DNA from: Ramazzottius varieornatus | Lineage: Eukaryota; Tardigrada; Eutardigrada; Parachela; Ramazzottiidae | DNA length: 64,000 nucleotides | Assembly (NCBI GenBank): GCA_001949185.1 | Contig: BDGG01000002.1 | Location: 7,034,772-7,098,771, forward strand | Direction of reading: 5' to 3' | In this document: positions 20,745 to 35,700 of the stretch, one piece after another | How the letters are laid out: each line of letters begins with the position of its first letter | Numbering within the stretch: the first letter of the stretch is position 1 | Notes under the pieces: generated by a model | Told to the model about the DNA's origin: nothing | The model's input: only the letters and a program-made list of their open reading frames with translations | Database searches by the model: none | Position numbers and translations under genes: made by a program

Positions 20745-23700
20745 CTGTAAAACAAGAATGAAATTTGGTTGAAACTAATGCATGAAAGGTTTCACGATGT
20801 AAAAAACGTACCGCATCCGTCTTCGTCGGCAGCTTCTGGGCAGTCTCGCGTACCATCACAGACCTTCTCTGGGGCGATACAACTTCCGTCCTTGCATTTG
20901 AAGTCGGTTTCTTGGCATGTAGTTCTAAAGCGGGCTCCGCAGAATGTTCTTTCTTCGTCTGCGTTATCACCACAATGGTTCGTGCCGTCGCACAGACGGT
21001 ACTTCGGAATGCATTTGCCGTTACCACAGAGGAACTTGTCTGGTTGGAACTGGCAAGCTGGCTGGAGCATTGTACAGGCCTTAGTGGTCTCATCGGACCC
21101 GTCACCGCAATCGTCATCGCCTAAATGGAACCCATGTTGGACCAAGATGGTTGTGATTGTTAACATCAGACATACCGTCGCATTGCCAGTTGGGGTTGAT
21201 GCAGATGCCGTTGGTACAGGCAAATCGATTGGCCGGGCAGGAGATCGACGGGTTGATGGAAGTGCAGTTAGACTCGTCCGAGTTGTCCAGACAGTCTCGG
21301 TCGCCATCGCAGACGAAGCGTCGAGAAATACAATGGCCACTGGTGCATTTGAACTGATCGGCAGTGCAGCGGAAGTTGGTGCAGTTTTGTTCGTCGGAAA
21401 GATCGCCGCAGTCTAAAACATCCGAGGTATGAGCAGCTCATAGTCGGCCGATGAAGTCCTAGTGAATGACTTACCATTGTCTGCATCGCACACCCATCGC
21501 GCTTGGATGCACCGTCCATTCGTACACTTGAACTCCATCTCGGAGCACTCTCGGTAACCTCTGCTTTTACATAAAGTTGCGTCTTCGTCGGATCGATCAC
21601 CGCAGTCGTCCTGGAAGTCGCAAGTCCAGCGTTGGGGTATGCACTTCCGGTTGCGACACTGGAATTCACCGCGAGACGAGCAGTTGGGGCAGTTTTGCGG
21701 CATTTCGTCCCAGCCATCTCGGCAGTCCTAACAAGAGAAGTAATCGTTAAAAATATAGTGTTAAAAAGAATACTTACAAGTTAGTTAAGTTTTGAAAGTC
21801 CGGTCGGTTAATATAAATCTTACCTGCTTGCCGTCACAGATATGCCAGTTTGGAATGCACCGGTAGTTGATAGCCGATCCTTGACAGCGACTCCAGCCAG
21901 CCGGACATGTTCTATTCCTACACTGCCCAGGTGGTTCATCCGAGCCGTCGGCGCAGTCCGTGTCGAAATCGCAGAACCAAGACCTCGGAATACATCTTCC
22001 GGTGGATTTGCACTTAAACTCGGTATCCGGGTCGCAGCTCTTGGCTTTGCAGACCGTGGGACTTTCATCCGACGCATCACCACAATCGTCGTCCCCTGGA
22101 AAATTTAAAAAATTCAGTATATTATCTTAGTCTTAGCTTTCTACATTGGGGAATGAGATTTACCGTCGCAAGTCCATCCACGTGGGATACATCGTCCAGT
22201 TCGAGCGCACTTAAACTGCCACTGATCACAAGGCACATTACAGTTCGCCTCGTCTGAGTTGTCGCCGCAATCATCTTTTCCATCACACATGAACAAGGGT
22301 AAAGTACAGTTGCCATTTTGACACTGGAACTGACCCGGAAGACATCGTCGAACTGGGCATGTGGCGCCCTCGTCCGACCCGTCAGCACAGTCCTTTTCGC
22401 CGTCACACTTCCATAAGAGAGGAATGCACTTCTCATCAGGCCTACCACATCGGAACTGGTTGGCACTGCAGTTGGCTACACAAGTGTGGTCATCAGGCAA
22501 CAGCCCGAAGTTGGTGGGACAAGCGCAACGGTAGGACACGGTGGAATCGTAGACACCGGGAGACAAAAGACATAAGTGAGAGCATCCAGCGTTCTTCTCC
22601 TCGCAAGGATTAGGGTACGCTGGCTGCTTCGACTTATGCCAGATACCCAGATCATATGGCCGATGGGTGGTGTTGCGGATGATGGTACCGTTCTTGTCGG
22701 TGAACATCTTGGCTTTCAGGACGGCTTGGAAGTTCCAGTCGGTAAAGTAGATGTAACCGTCTAGTGTACTCAGGGAGAAGACGTGGGGAACCACCTGAGT
22801 ACCACTCAGAACCTGCACCAACAGACTTTCGTGTCAACTTATTTTGCCGCAGGATGTTGAGAAGCAGATGTACCTTTTGGCGGTTGTTTCCTTCCATATC
22901 GGACATTTCGATGACGTTCAAGTGAGCATCAGCCCATACAAGTTTGTTGGTGATATAGTCGATCGTGATAGCGTTGGGCCATCCCAGCTTCTCCATAATC
23001 AACCGCTTGAACATGGTGCCGTCCATACCGATGCGTGCGATAAAGGGCGTCAAGCCCCAATCGGTGAAATATACGTACCTAAAAAACAAACAAAATTATA
23101 TTGCAACAGTCTGAGCTAAGAAAAAATAAGCAACTGCAGAACGTTTTAAGGTCAAAAAACGAATAGCGTGATCAGTTTTCAAGCACCTGCATGCAAGGTC
23201 AACATTGGAAATGTATGACTTCATGTATGTAGGAACATGAAAAACGGGCCCACCATCCTTCCTCGTAGGCCATAAAATTTGATCAAGAAAGCTTACCCAG
23301 TTCCGGGGTGTACAGCAACAGATCTTGGTTCACTAAGCCCGCTACGCAGTAAAGTCATACGACCAGTTCCGTTAAGTTCCGCAACGGCCAGTTCTTTGAC
23401 AACGCGATCCGCCCAGTACATCTTCTTGCCTATCCAGTCAATCGCCAGACCTTCTAGCCCATTGACTTGATGGCGCACCAGCACTTCCTGTGAAGTATTC
23501 GGACTACTGATATTCAACCTGACTATCCTTCGTGTCTCCACATCCGCGTAGTAGATCCTGCCCTCAGCAATATCGAAGTCGATGGCGACGACGTTTCTTA
23601 GCTCGCTCTTGACCACTCGCAGAAACTTGCCGTCGGTCGTCAGGTTGCGGATGTAGTATCGGTTACTGAAGATCAGCCAAGGTTCATCGTTGTCGGTTCG

Positions 23701-26700
23701 CTTGCAGCTCTTGCCGTCGTTCATGCTTTGATAGTAGGTGGTGTTACATTTGCAGATGTAGGAACCTGGGGTGTTGAAGCAGTACTGATCACAAGCTCCT
23801 GGCACCTCCAAGCACTCGTTGACGTCGCGGCAAGCTTTCTTGTCTGCCATGAGTGTGTACCCAGCGTTACACGCGCACTTGTAGCCCAGCTTCTGATTGA
23901 TGCAAATCTGACCACATTGGTTCTCTTCGATGTGGAGACATTCGTTGATGGGCTTGTGGCAGCGATTGGGGTTCTCCGGTGACTCGTCACTGGAGTCGTT
24001 GCAGTTTGGCTTACCGTCACAAACCAGAGCTTCGGATATGCAAGCTCCATCTTTACACTGCCACTCGCCAGTGGCGCACTCTGTTTGTGTGCAGTTCGCC
24101 TCGTCGCTGTTATCTCTGCAGTCCTGGTCTCCATCACATTTCCAGTCTTTGGGAATGCATCGTCCCGATGAACAAGCAACCTGGTTGACTTCGCAAGGTT
24201 TGTACTGGCATTGAGCTCCCTCGTCCGAATTATCCCCTGAATATCAGCATATCGTCTACTAGGTGGGAATGAACGAGAGCCAAAGAAAAACTCAACCAGG
24301 TTGTTTTCCCAAAAGGGCGCAGTGTCCAACCAATTTCAAGTGCGCCGCTTGAGGGAAAGCGACTTGGTTGCCATATGGAGATGCAACCAACTTACCGCAT
24401 TCATCTTCGTGATTGCACTTGAACCTCTCGCTAATACAACGCCCGTTAGCGCACTGGAACTCATTAGACTGACAAGGCGTCGGAGCTGGGCAGCCTTCTT
24501 GTCGTTCATCTTCGCCGCCTGCGCAGTCAGGTTCGCCGTCACAAACCCACTGTCTGTAGATACAAGGGTTGCGACCAGCGGCTCTGTTGGACGGACACTC
24601 GAATTCGTTTGGTGAGCAAGTGTGGTTTCGGCACTGTGTTAGCGACTCGTCCGAGCCATCCGGACAGTCAGCGTCACCGTCACATACAAAGATTTGCGGG
24701 ATGCAGTTTCCGTTCGTGCAAGTGAACAAGTTCCCGTAACACGTCCTTGCTGTCGAGTTACAGTATCCCACTGGTTCATCGGCTCCGTCACCACAATCGT
24801 TATCTAACAGATAAATGAACATGTGTCTTCTATTCAAATAAAATCAGCTAAGAAAAAACCCGAACTCACCGCCATCGCAGTACCACGTTCCAGGTATGCA
24901 GCGCATATTAGGGCATCGGAAGGAGTTGGTGGGGCAAGTAGTCTTTGCACAGAACATTGGGTTCTCGTCACTGTTGTCACCGCAATCGTTATCTAAGATA
25001 AGAAATAGCTGGTAGATGATTGAATGTGAAATGATTCTGATCGTAAAAACTTACCGCCATCACAAAGCCAGTACGGATCGATGCAGATATTGGTCGTGTT
25101 GCACTTCAGGGTATTTCGCTGGCAGGTGCGGTTGACCGTTGGACAGTTGAGGATGTTCTCATCAGACGTAGAGTTATCCTTGCAGTCGTTGATGCCATCG
25201 CAGACTTGGTCTTGACTGATGCAGCGGGAATTCTCGCAGGTGAACTCGTTGTCGGCACACTTCTTGTAGACGCAGTTATCTTCATCCGACATGTCGCCAC
25301 AGTCATCTACCAAGTAACGAAAATGTCCCTTATGTTACCATTTAGTCAGTGTTTTAACGAAGTACCTTCATGGTCACATCTCCAGCTGGCCGAAATGCAC
25401 TTGCGGTTGGCGCACTGGAATTCGTTGCTTCCGCAGGATCGGACTGCGCAGTACGCCTTGTCTTCGTCACTGTTGTCTCCGCAATCGTCATCACCTACGA
25501 AGCAGGACCAACATTGTACTGACGAAGGTCCTCAGGGTTATCGACGAACAAGGCTCACCGTCACATGCCCATTGCCTCTGGATGCATTTTCCGTTGTGAC
25601 AGAAGTAGTTCGAGGGATCGCAAGTTTGGTTTATGGGAGCGCAGTAGGTTCCTGCGTTGACTAGTTCGAAGCCTTCGTTGCAGCGGCACTCTATCGATCC
25701 ATTGCTATTGTGGATGCAAAGTTGGAAGCAACCTAAAACCGTCGTTACGTTAGTATCTCTAAAAACTACGAAAATATCACAAAAGATTGACACTGTCGGA
25801 CCTCCATTGTTAAAGTCACATGGGCTACCACTGCAGTTTTGCTTGTTCGGGGAATATGCGACCAGCGCTCGTGGTGCGGAGGGAAGTCTCGTCACGAGGG
25901 TTTCCAGTCGAGCTCCGGTGAACTTTTCTGCCCGGTAGATACCTCGGAGCGAAATGTCGGACCAGTAGACATGGTCGCCGAAGACGGTCAACGAGTATGG
26001 ATAGATGGCTGAAGTGATGAGGGTTTCTGGTGTTGTACAGTCCAAAGCGCATCTTTCGATCTTTTCCAGGATGGCATCCGCGTAGTAGATCATTCCCTCC
26101 GTGTAGTCGATGGCTAGGCCAGTTGGCTGCACTAATCCCTTACCGACAACGGTCTCAACGTTCTGACCAGCCAGGGTTGCCCGCTTGATGACTCCACTAG
26201 GCACAACCCAGTCCGTAAAGTAGATCTGCCCACGACACGGATGAAGAGCAATGGACTTGGGTCGCGACACGTCGAGAACTGCGTTCGTACTCGTGCCAGC
26301 AAAATCTAAAAATAGAGCAGAATGAACCCTTTTTCTACGATATTTCGCAGCGAAACAAGCCATCTTTCAAACACCTGCATCCACTCACGAATATTTATGT
26401 GACACACCTGTACGCAGGAGAACGATACGGGCGGATTTTCCTCGCTTTGCTTACCTGTGGAGAAGATCTTCTTCCGTGCACTGTCTGCCCAGAAGATCCT
26501 GCTGGAAACCCAGTCATAAGCAATGCCTTCCGGTTGGCTGATCAAAGCTGATGCTTTCGGTAGAGTGAAATTGTCCGACTTGAAGATGATCGTGCCGTTA
26601 TCGCCTGGATTCTTCACACTGATCCAGCGAAGTGATGGTCGAGGACCGCTGATCGCAAACAGCACTCGACTGTTCATGGCATCGTAATCAATACTAGCGA

Positions 26701-29700
26701 TAGACTGGATGGTCAAGCCATTAGCTTCGAAAGGATGCCCACTGAATTGCGGGTTGAAGTGTAGTCCCACAAGGTTCCCCATGTGCGTGTAAATGAGGTA
26801 CTCTTCCCAGGGTATGCATTTCTGTCCGTCTTCCGATAGACGTCCGTTGGCGCAGGCACAACGACGCTGTAGTTGTCCACTGCCGTCGTCGCTACTGAGT
26901 ACTGCGAAACAAAGCTGCTCGCAGCCACTGATACTGGTGTCACAGACGGACCGCTGTGCAGGAATGGGCTGGTTGGACTACGAAAAGACCTCACGATGTC
27001 AAACATGTCACTTAGTATGTATGTATATTGCCTCCATATATTATTTTTAATTGTGCAAAGAATAGCTTTCCTATTTTTCTCTTATCTTTTGAAACAATGC
27101 TTTGGATAAATACTTGAGCAAAGATGGCCACGTCTCGGACGGTCTCCAAGTCGCCCAAGATCTTTTCGGGTTCGGTGGAGTTGTCAGCGGAAGTGCCGGT
27201 ACGGAACAGAGCGCGCAGGTTTCGGTCAACCCAGTAAAGGTGATCGGAGTAGATGGCAATACCATAAGGTGCTGGTAGACGATGACCAGTAGCTTCGCTG
27301 ACAATTTCACGTCGGTTTCCACCTAGGTAGTTCACACTCTGGATGGAGTCGGTAACGGTGTCCACCCAGTAGACATCATGAGTTAGGAAGTCAACGGTGA
27401 TATCGCGAGGCGTCGAGATACCGGTGGTCACGATGGCTTTTCGTCCAGTGCCGTCAAGGAAGGCTCGTTCGATCTTGGGAAACTGGCCGTAGTCTGTCCA
27501 GTACATGAAACCCTTGATTGGGTTAATGGCAATCTGTGCACAAAACACAGTAAGAAACAATAGCTTAATAGACAACGAAGCAGTAGGATCTTGCCTGTCG
27601 TGGAGAGTCTCGATCCGTCTTGACCAACACCTTTCGGAACTTGCCATCCAGCCTGCAAACTTCGATGAAGGTATCAGTGGCGAAGACGTTCGAAAAGTAG
27701 ACGTTTCCGGCGACCCAGTCGATGGCAAGACCTCGGATACCGGTAACACCCACTCCGGTCGAAATGATCTGCTGGAAGCCTGATCCATCGGGACGTACCC
27801 TAAAGATGCCGTTGGGTAGCTCAGGCGAACGGTCTTTGTTGAAGTCAGTCCAGTAGATCCATCGCTCTTGGTAATGGAAATCAATATGCAGTGCATTTCG
27901 TTCGGGCCCGCTGATTGGTGTCATGGCCACGTTAGTGTTGTTCAAATCGAAGCCTTGGATTTGGAAGAGTTGGCTGACAATGGCAAAGGACTCATAAGGT
28001 TTGCACTTTCCGTCTTCGACCGTCTGGAAACCCACTGCACAAGCACAGCTTCGGGCGGAGGATCCCAGTGGGATACAGAACTGTTCACAGCCGCCGTTGT
28101 TGGATCGACAAGGATGACTCTGGATATCCAGCATAGTGGCGCGTCGGTAGACCTTCAGCTGCTTCGGGTTGGTATAGGCTTGGCGGAGGTCGATCTTGTT
28201 GGTTCCGCCGGGCAGGTTAACTCGACTGATGGCTTCGTAGGCCGCATCGGCGAAGTACAACTTGTTGTCCCAGACCGCCAGACCTAATCGACGCAAAATG
28301 CAGAGTATTGCGTTCTTGAAGCCCAGGGTTTTTATAGTGTCCAATTTATCGACTGAGAGCTCGGCAAATAAACTAGCAAGATTGTGTTCTCGAGCGGCGC
28401 ATGTTGTCGATGTTATAGAACGAAAGCGTGCGCCACTTGAAAAAATCTGTCGACTTGGTTTGCCTCGGCACCAGTCTTCAAATTTTCCAGTATAGTATGA
28501 TTAGTATCGAACCTTGTGGGGAGTACACGTCCTTGCTGACAATGACTTGTCTCTGCGATCCATCACTTCTTCCGCGGACAATCTGGTTACTGGATACATC
28601 GCTCCAGTAGATGAACTGTGTCATGGGGTCGTACGTGATGAACGAGATCTTGTAAATGTTATCCTTGAAGACGATGGCTGCTTGTTGTCCATCCAGTCGC
28701 ACCTTGGCAATCTTAGCCGGCACGCCGACTCCACCATTGTCACCCCAGAACAATAGGCCTTCTTGTGGGCTGATGGCTAGCGAGACAGGCCGGGATACGC
28801 CAGTCTCGTTTCCGGTGTTGCCGAGGAGGACTTTGTATATCTGCCTTCGTGCACTGTTACGGGTGATCAAGATCTGTTTCTGCTCGACATTGCTGAGGTA
28901 CAGGTTCTGGGCAATATAGTCATAGACCACAGAGTATGGTGAACCAATCAAGCCAGTTCGGAGGAGGCGAGTTTTGTTGTCACCATCGAATCCAATAGAC
29001 CACAAAGTTCCGTTGTCATTCTTCTCATCCTTCTGCGTGTAGTAAAACAGACGATTTTCGGGATCCACGGCAAAGTCGAAGCCGTTGTCGACACCAACAA
29101 CCTGTCACAATAAGCAATTCGTCAGATTACGGGAATCGTTTTGCTAATGATTTGCTGATCAATATGATCTTTGCAGAATTAACTCAGTAAAGTAGGCAGT
29201 GCGGATGAGCTCAATTGCGAAACAGACAACGATCAGATGGAAACTGCGCTTATTAGTTCAGAATAAGTTAACCTTACGAAGGTAACTTCGTATATTGGGA
29301 TACTGTTTTTTTTATTTCTAGGTACCAGATGTAATTTAGAACGTTCCATTTTTCTTGATGCATAAGAACGTACCGTCAGTGGCGCCACCCATTCTTTATC
29401 GGCCACGTCCATCCTGAACCCACGAATACCTCGGTCCTGCATACCCAGCAAGAACTGCAGGTCTTCGATCTCCTTGCAAGTTCTCTGGTCTTCATGGATA
29501 CGATAGCCAGCTGGACAGACACATGCAAAGCCGCCAGTGCGGTTAGCGGAAAGCAGACACAGGTGCGAACAGGCGGCAGCATCGCAGGGACTCGTTTCGT
29601 CAGGCTGGTTCGATGGATGGTAGATGGCGATTCCCAGTGGCTGAGCAATCTTGTAGGTAACGACGGTGTTGTTACTTCCCTTGAACTTGTCTGCCCGGTT

Positions 29701-32700
29701 CACTCGGTTGATCTGACGATCGGTCCAGTACATGGAATCTTCGAAGACCGCCATCGCATGTGGATGATGCAATGCCTAAAGACCAACTCCTGCGTACTGA
29801 GCAACCAAAAATTGGGACGTGAGGCAAATGGACTGAACCAGATCGCCAACTCAAGTGGCGCGCATACTTATTCTTATTGGCTGAAAGTGCGCGCCACTTG
29901 GGAAGATGATCAGGTATTGCAGTCATTCGGTCACATCCCATACTACGCAGTGTAATGAGGTGATTGACTGGCTTACCAATGCACTGGCAATAACTTGGGT
30001 TCGCCCACTGCCGTCATAATTACAAAAGTCGATGAAATCCAGCTTGCTGTCAGCAAAGTACAGTCTTCTGTTTGGGTAGTCGATGGCCAGACCATTTGGC
30101 CAGAAGATCTTCATAGTAATGATGCTCTTCCTGTCGGTTCCATCCATGCTAGCTCGTTCGATTCTTGGTCTCTCTCCCCACTCAGTCCAGAACAAGTACC
30201 TGGCGTTCTCTCTCGGATCCAGCGTGATACCTCTCGGTCGTGAGATATTCTGGCTGAACAGTACCATTCTAAACTTCCCATCAGAGTTCGCCACGTTAAC
30301 CGTGTCCAAGGCCGAGTCAGTCCAGTAGATGTTCCTGCCAATCCAGTCATACGTCATCCCTTCCACCACATCGATACCGGAAGTCAGAATGGCTTTGCGA
30401 CTTTCAGTGCTATTGGACCCGTCTGCCGGTCCGCGGAAGATTGTCTTCTGTCGGAGATCCGACCAGAAGATCCTGTGTCCTTTCGCGTCGACAGCCAACG
30501 CCACCACGTTGGTAACGTTACTGTTGTACGCATCGATGTTAGTGCCGAACAAGTTCGTCTTGAGGATGGTGCGTCGGTTGGTGAGGAACACGGTAGCTGG
30601 TGGACCGCTAGCTTTGCAGGAGGTTGGATAGCTGCCTTTCTCGTATCCAGCCACGCAGTCACAGTGGAAGGAACCTTTAGTGTTTGTGCATAGCTGCGAA
30701 CAGGAAGTTGGGTCTTGACATTCATCGATGTCGTCACAGGTTTTCTTGCCAGCTCCCAAGTTGAAGCCTGGTGGACAGCGACAAAGAGGTCCCATCGGAG
30801 TATTGATGCAAATGTGCGAACAGCCTAAGCGCATGATGTCGCATTTCTCAGCCGTACAACGAGGGCCTTCGTCACTTCCGCCTGGACAGTCGTTCTTCCC
30901 ATCACATACTTGGGTGTCGAGAACGCAGACATCGCCACGAACGCACCGATATTGTCCAGAAGGACAAGTGAAGGGTTTCTGGCCGCAGGTACCTTCGTCC
31001 GAGCCATCGCCACAGTCGTCGCGACCGTCGCACATCCAGGACTTGAAGACGCATTTGGAGTTGTTGCACTGGAAGAAGTCTTCTCCGCAGGTGACATTGC
31101 GGCAAGCCAGTTCGTCGGATCCATCATCACAGTCCTCACTTCCATCACACTTCCATCGAGAGGGGATACAAATCTTGGAGGTGGCGCATTGAAACTCGTC
31201 GGCTCGACATGCTCGGATTACGGCAGGAGCCTGTCTCGAAGTGCCCGCGCACTGCCTCTCGTCGGAACGATCACTGCAGTCGGCATATCCGTCGCACCTA
31301 TCATAAACAGGTGCGTCAGTGGAGTATTTACAAAGCTGATTATTACAAAACTATGATTATGCAGTTTTCCTACCTGTAGATATCTCTTATGCACTGCCGG
31401 CCATTTTCACAGCGGAATTCGTTGGATCTACAGACGGTAGGTGGGCAGTTTTGCTCGTCGGTAGCTGTTAAAGAAACCCATTCGCTATAATATTGCAGTG
31501 CGGTAAACCGGTATTTACTTTCGTCATACAGATAAGGATATATATGGACTTACAATCGAAGCAGTCGTCGTCTCCATCGCACTTCCACGAAAGCGGAATG
31601 CATCGTCCCGATCCGCAGGTAAACTGGAAATACTGGCAGGTTTTTTCTTTACAGAAATCCCCTTCGTCCGACCCATCACCGCAGTCATTGTCACTGTCGA
31701 GAAAACTCCAGATGAGTAATTTCTGATAAAAATCTCTTGGGAGTATCTCACCTGTCGCATTTCCAGGACAGTGGGATGCATCGGCTGTTGTTGCACTTGA
31801 ATTCCGTGCTTTCGCAGGTGACGTTGGCACAATTCAGCTCGTCGCTTCCGTCCCCACAGTCAGAATCCCCGTCGCACTTCCAACGATTAGGAACACAGCG
31901 CCCGTTGTTACACTTAAACTGATCCGTTCCACACGTTGGCGAAGTGCAGTTCACCTCATCGGAGTTATCCAAGCAATCATTGTCACCATCGCAGCGCCAC
32001 CTGCTGGTAATGCAGCGTCCATTCGCACAAGCGAAGTCCGTGGCGGAAGGACACTGTCGTGGCGGAGGTTCTGCCGCGTTGGCTGTGCAAGTCTTCCCGC
32101 TAACATCCAGCTTCATTCCGTAAGGACACGAACACTCGAATGTCAGCGCCGAGTTGATATCTGGAAAAAAATAAAGCGGTCAATAACGCCACCTATAAAA
32201 GCAATCGGGAGGTCGCAAATGATCTCAGCCAGATCATTGTCCCAAGTGGCGCACATTTGCGTTGATATAGACCGACTGTATGCGCCACTTGGAACAACGA
32301 TCATTTCCCGACATCTTAATCAACAAAATCAGCCTATACCTTCGGTGGTTAGTTTCGGGAAGCAGAAGTGGGAGCATCCGCCATTCGTGGCTCCATAGCA
32401 CGGGTGGCTGGGTACGATTGGTTGATTAGAGATACTGTAGGCTTTAACGCCATACAAACGATCATCAGGATCGATAGTGGTCATGATGACCTGGTCACCG
32501 CCTAAAGATCAATATTGACCATTACAATGGCGCATGCCAGAGGAAAATGAACAGTGACGAGAGCCGAATGCCATACCTGTTCGCTTATTCGCTCGTACCA
32601 CTGCGTCAAACCTCCAGTCGGAGAAGTAGACATGCTCGTTTAGGACGCTCAAGGAAAACGGATGGAGCAGGAATCTGCCTACAATGGTCTGCACGTCGTT

Positions 32701-35700
32701 TCCGTCAAAGTCGGAATGCTGGATACGATCCAACAAAGCATCGCACCAGTACAGACGGTCAGCCTGGTAATCGATGGTCACACCATTGGGCCAACCAAGC
32801 TGAGAACGACGGACACGTTTCAAGCCTGTCCCGTTGTAGTTGACTCGGGAGATGTTGGCTGGTCTTTGCCATTCGGTGAAGAAAATAAACCCTGTCAAAA
32901 AGTGAGCATTCGTCCGAGTTTGAATGGGGATTTATACGGTTCTCTATTTATGATGTACACGAGCTTCCTTTCAAAGGTGAATGGATCCGACAATCACCCT
33001 GATCGAAACCCGATTATTCACGATTTCTCACAGAAACCAAATTAAGGGAAATATTACGAGTACGTGCAAGATTTCAAACAAATTGCGCAATTATTGTATG
33101 CAGATTTTTTATTACCTTTGTTAGGGTGGATGGCAATAGCTCGAGGTCGGCTCAGATTACTCATGATGGTTCTTCGCCAGGTCGTGTTCCTCAGACTAAC
33201 CACCGACAAGGTGGACCGGCCTGAATCCAAGAAGTACAGCAGCTGCGAAGCCCAGTCCACCGCGATACCTTCCACACCCTCATTCTCCGACAAGACCACC
33301 GGTTCCTTCCCGGTTCCATCCGGATGATACCGGTAAATAACATCCGCCACCACATCCGAGAAGTAGATATGGTTATTCCTCACATCGAAATCCAGCGCTA
33401 CAAAGTTAGTCCCTCTCACGCTGCCCACCACCGGCATGATCGCGTTGGTAAAAGACTCCTGTTGGAAGCCATCTTTCACTACAGCCCTCAGCGCACTTTG
33501 CGACGAGTAGATAATGAACTCGGTCAGCTGATCACAAGACCGTCCATCTGACTTCAGTTCATACCCGGTGTTGCAAACACAGCGATACCCTATCCCAGCG
33601 TTATTCGGTTGCTGTCTAATTAAGCACATGTGTTGGCAGTCGCCGTTGTTCGTACCGCAAGGGTTCGTAGCGGGCTGGATCTGCTTGAGTGGATGGAAGA
33701 CTGAAATGCCCATGGGGAAGCTCGAGTCGGTTTCTTTAGCCAGGTGGATACTTTGCACAGACTCTGCGCCTTTAAACTTGGAGACCGCCATGACGCCCAT
33801 GCGGGTCCAGTCGGTCCAGTAGACGAGATTCTCAAAGGTAGCTAGGCCTTGTGGATGAGGGATGAAGGCGCTACCGCTCAGCACAACTTGACGGTCTGAG
33901 CCGTCGTACTTCGCTGTTTCAATGTAGTCTAGTCGAGAGTCACAGTAGTAGATTCGTCGAGCGATAAGGTCGGTTGTGATAGACGAGACGTAGTACATTC
34001 GGTCATTAAGAATGGTCTGGCGCAGGGTTCCGTCCAAGCTGGCTCTTTCAATGCGCTTGCTGTCCGAAATGAACATGAGTCCTTGGAGGGGATCGATGGC
34101 GATCGCAAGAGGAGCAGTCAGGTTCTGGCTGATGACGATGGCTCGATACTGTCCACTGAGTTCCATCACGTCGATTCGTTTCGCGGCGAGATCCACAACG
34201 TAGACTTTGTTGGCGACCCAATCAACGGCAACACCTACTGGGTTCTTGAGGGACAGAGTAGCCACGGTGTAGTTCTCACGGTTGGCAGATCCCAGCGAAG
34301 TTGAATACAAAGCGGGCTGAAAACAAAGTATAGTCAGGTCAATACTTAATCGAGAACTGGAGCCAAGAAAACGAACTGGCCCAGATCGTCTTCCCAATTG
34401 GCGCTTGCTTTCTGTGGTACTATTGGCGGACAGCGTGTGCCACTTGGGAAAACGACGCCTTGGAGTTTGATTGCCGAGCTTCCAGCTTTGACAGGTACTG
34501 CCATACCTTTCGTTCATCGGTGTCGGTCCAGTAGAGCATATTCGTTCCATAATGGTAATCCACAGCGAAAGCTTTCGTAGAGTTGATCAAGCGGCGAATT
34601 TGGACCGCTTGCTTGTCGACTTCGTAAATTCCTTCTCGACGGGCGTAGATGATCCGCAGTTTAGTCACATCGGACACACGGCAGGTGCCCTGTTTCTCCA
34701 GCTGGTACCCTGGGTTACACATGCATCGGTACGAACCCAACACGTCGGCACACATCTGGTCGCAGTAACCCCACAAGTCACATTCGTTTCTGTTGATGCA
34801 GGTTCGGTTCGTGGAAGGATCCAGCGTGTAACCTTCCGTACAGTAACATTCGCCACCGGTGGTACTTGCGCGGCAATTGTACTCACAACTCATCAGCGCA
34901 CACCTTGAAGTACTACACTGCCTCTCATCTATAGCAAAAATTCCTCAATCAATTCATTCGGACTTCCATTTTCTTTTCTAATATCTTTTACACATTTGTT
35001 TCTATACCTTCGCCATTAGGGCACTGCGAGCTTCCGTCGCAGACTTTACTTCTCGGGATGCATAGTCCGGCACAAGCGAAAAAGTCCGCTGCACATGCCG
35101 TGCAGTTTTGTTCGTCTGAGCCATCACCTGTGGAAAACACGTCAAAATTTTATTGTCCAAGAGATTACAGTAATCAATGGGCGTATAGGTTAGTGGGAAG
35201 ACTAACCACAATCCGCAATGCCATTGCATTTCCGTTGCAGAGAGATACACTCTCCATTAGCACACCGCATATCTCCTAGCCGGACAAACAGAAACCGGTT
35301 AGGGATGGAAACGAGTCTGTGAATGTCGAAGTGTCACGAGATGATCATACCTGGCCCACAATCGGGAAAAGTGCAGTTCTGCAAGCACAAACATATCCTT
35401 TTGTCAAAATAGATTGATAGACTTACTTTGAGGTTTTACAATCTCACCTGTTCATCACTGCCATCGCCGCAGTCATCTCGGTGATTGCACACATCGCCTT
35501 CCGGGATGCATCGGTCACGCGTCTTACACAAAAACTGTCCGCGATAACATGAGGTACGATCTGTGGATTAGCAGAAAAGTAATCAGCTTAACCAACCAAA
35601 TCCTTCATGCATCAGCTGGAAATTGCTCAGATCAAGCGCGATACTTACTGCATCCAAGTTCCTACAATCAAAATAGAAAACACTCTCAGCATTTCATTTC

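Larger units (their letters stand above)
25735..30700 (-). other. LRP2-like gene: propellers 3-6 with EGF spacers
   Basis: Exons 29977-31297 (part), 29374-29775, 28513-29101, 27595-28283, 27114-27533, 26455-26977, 25802-26305 and the start of 25559-25732. Blade repeats include [40 protein letters not shown] and [14 protein letters not shown] modules lie between propellers ([44 protein letters not shown]). The donor after 27595 is GC (CAG|GCAAGA) and keeps the frame into MYWTDYGQF. Confidence 0.87.
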
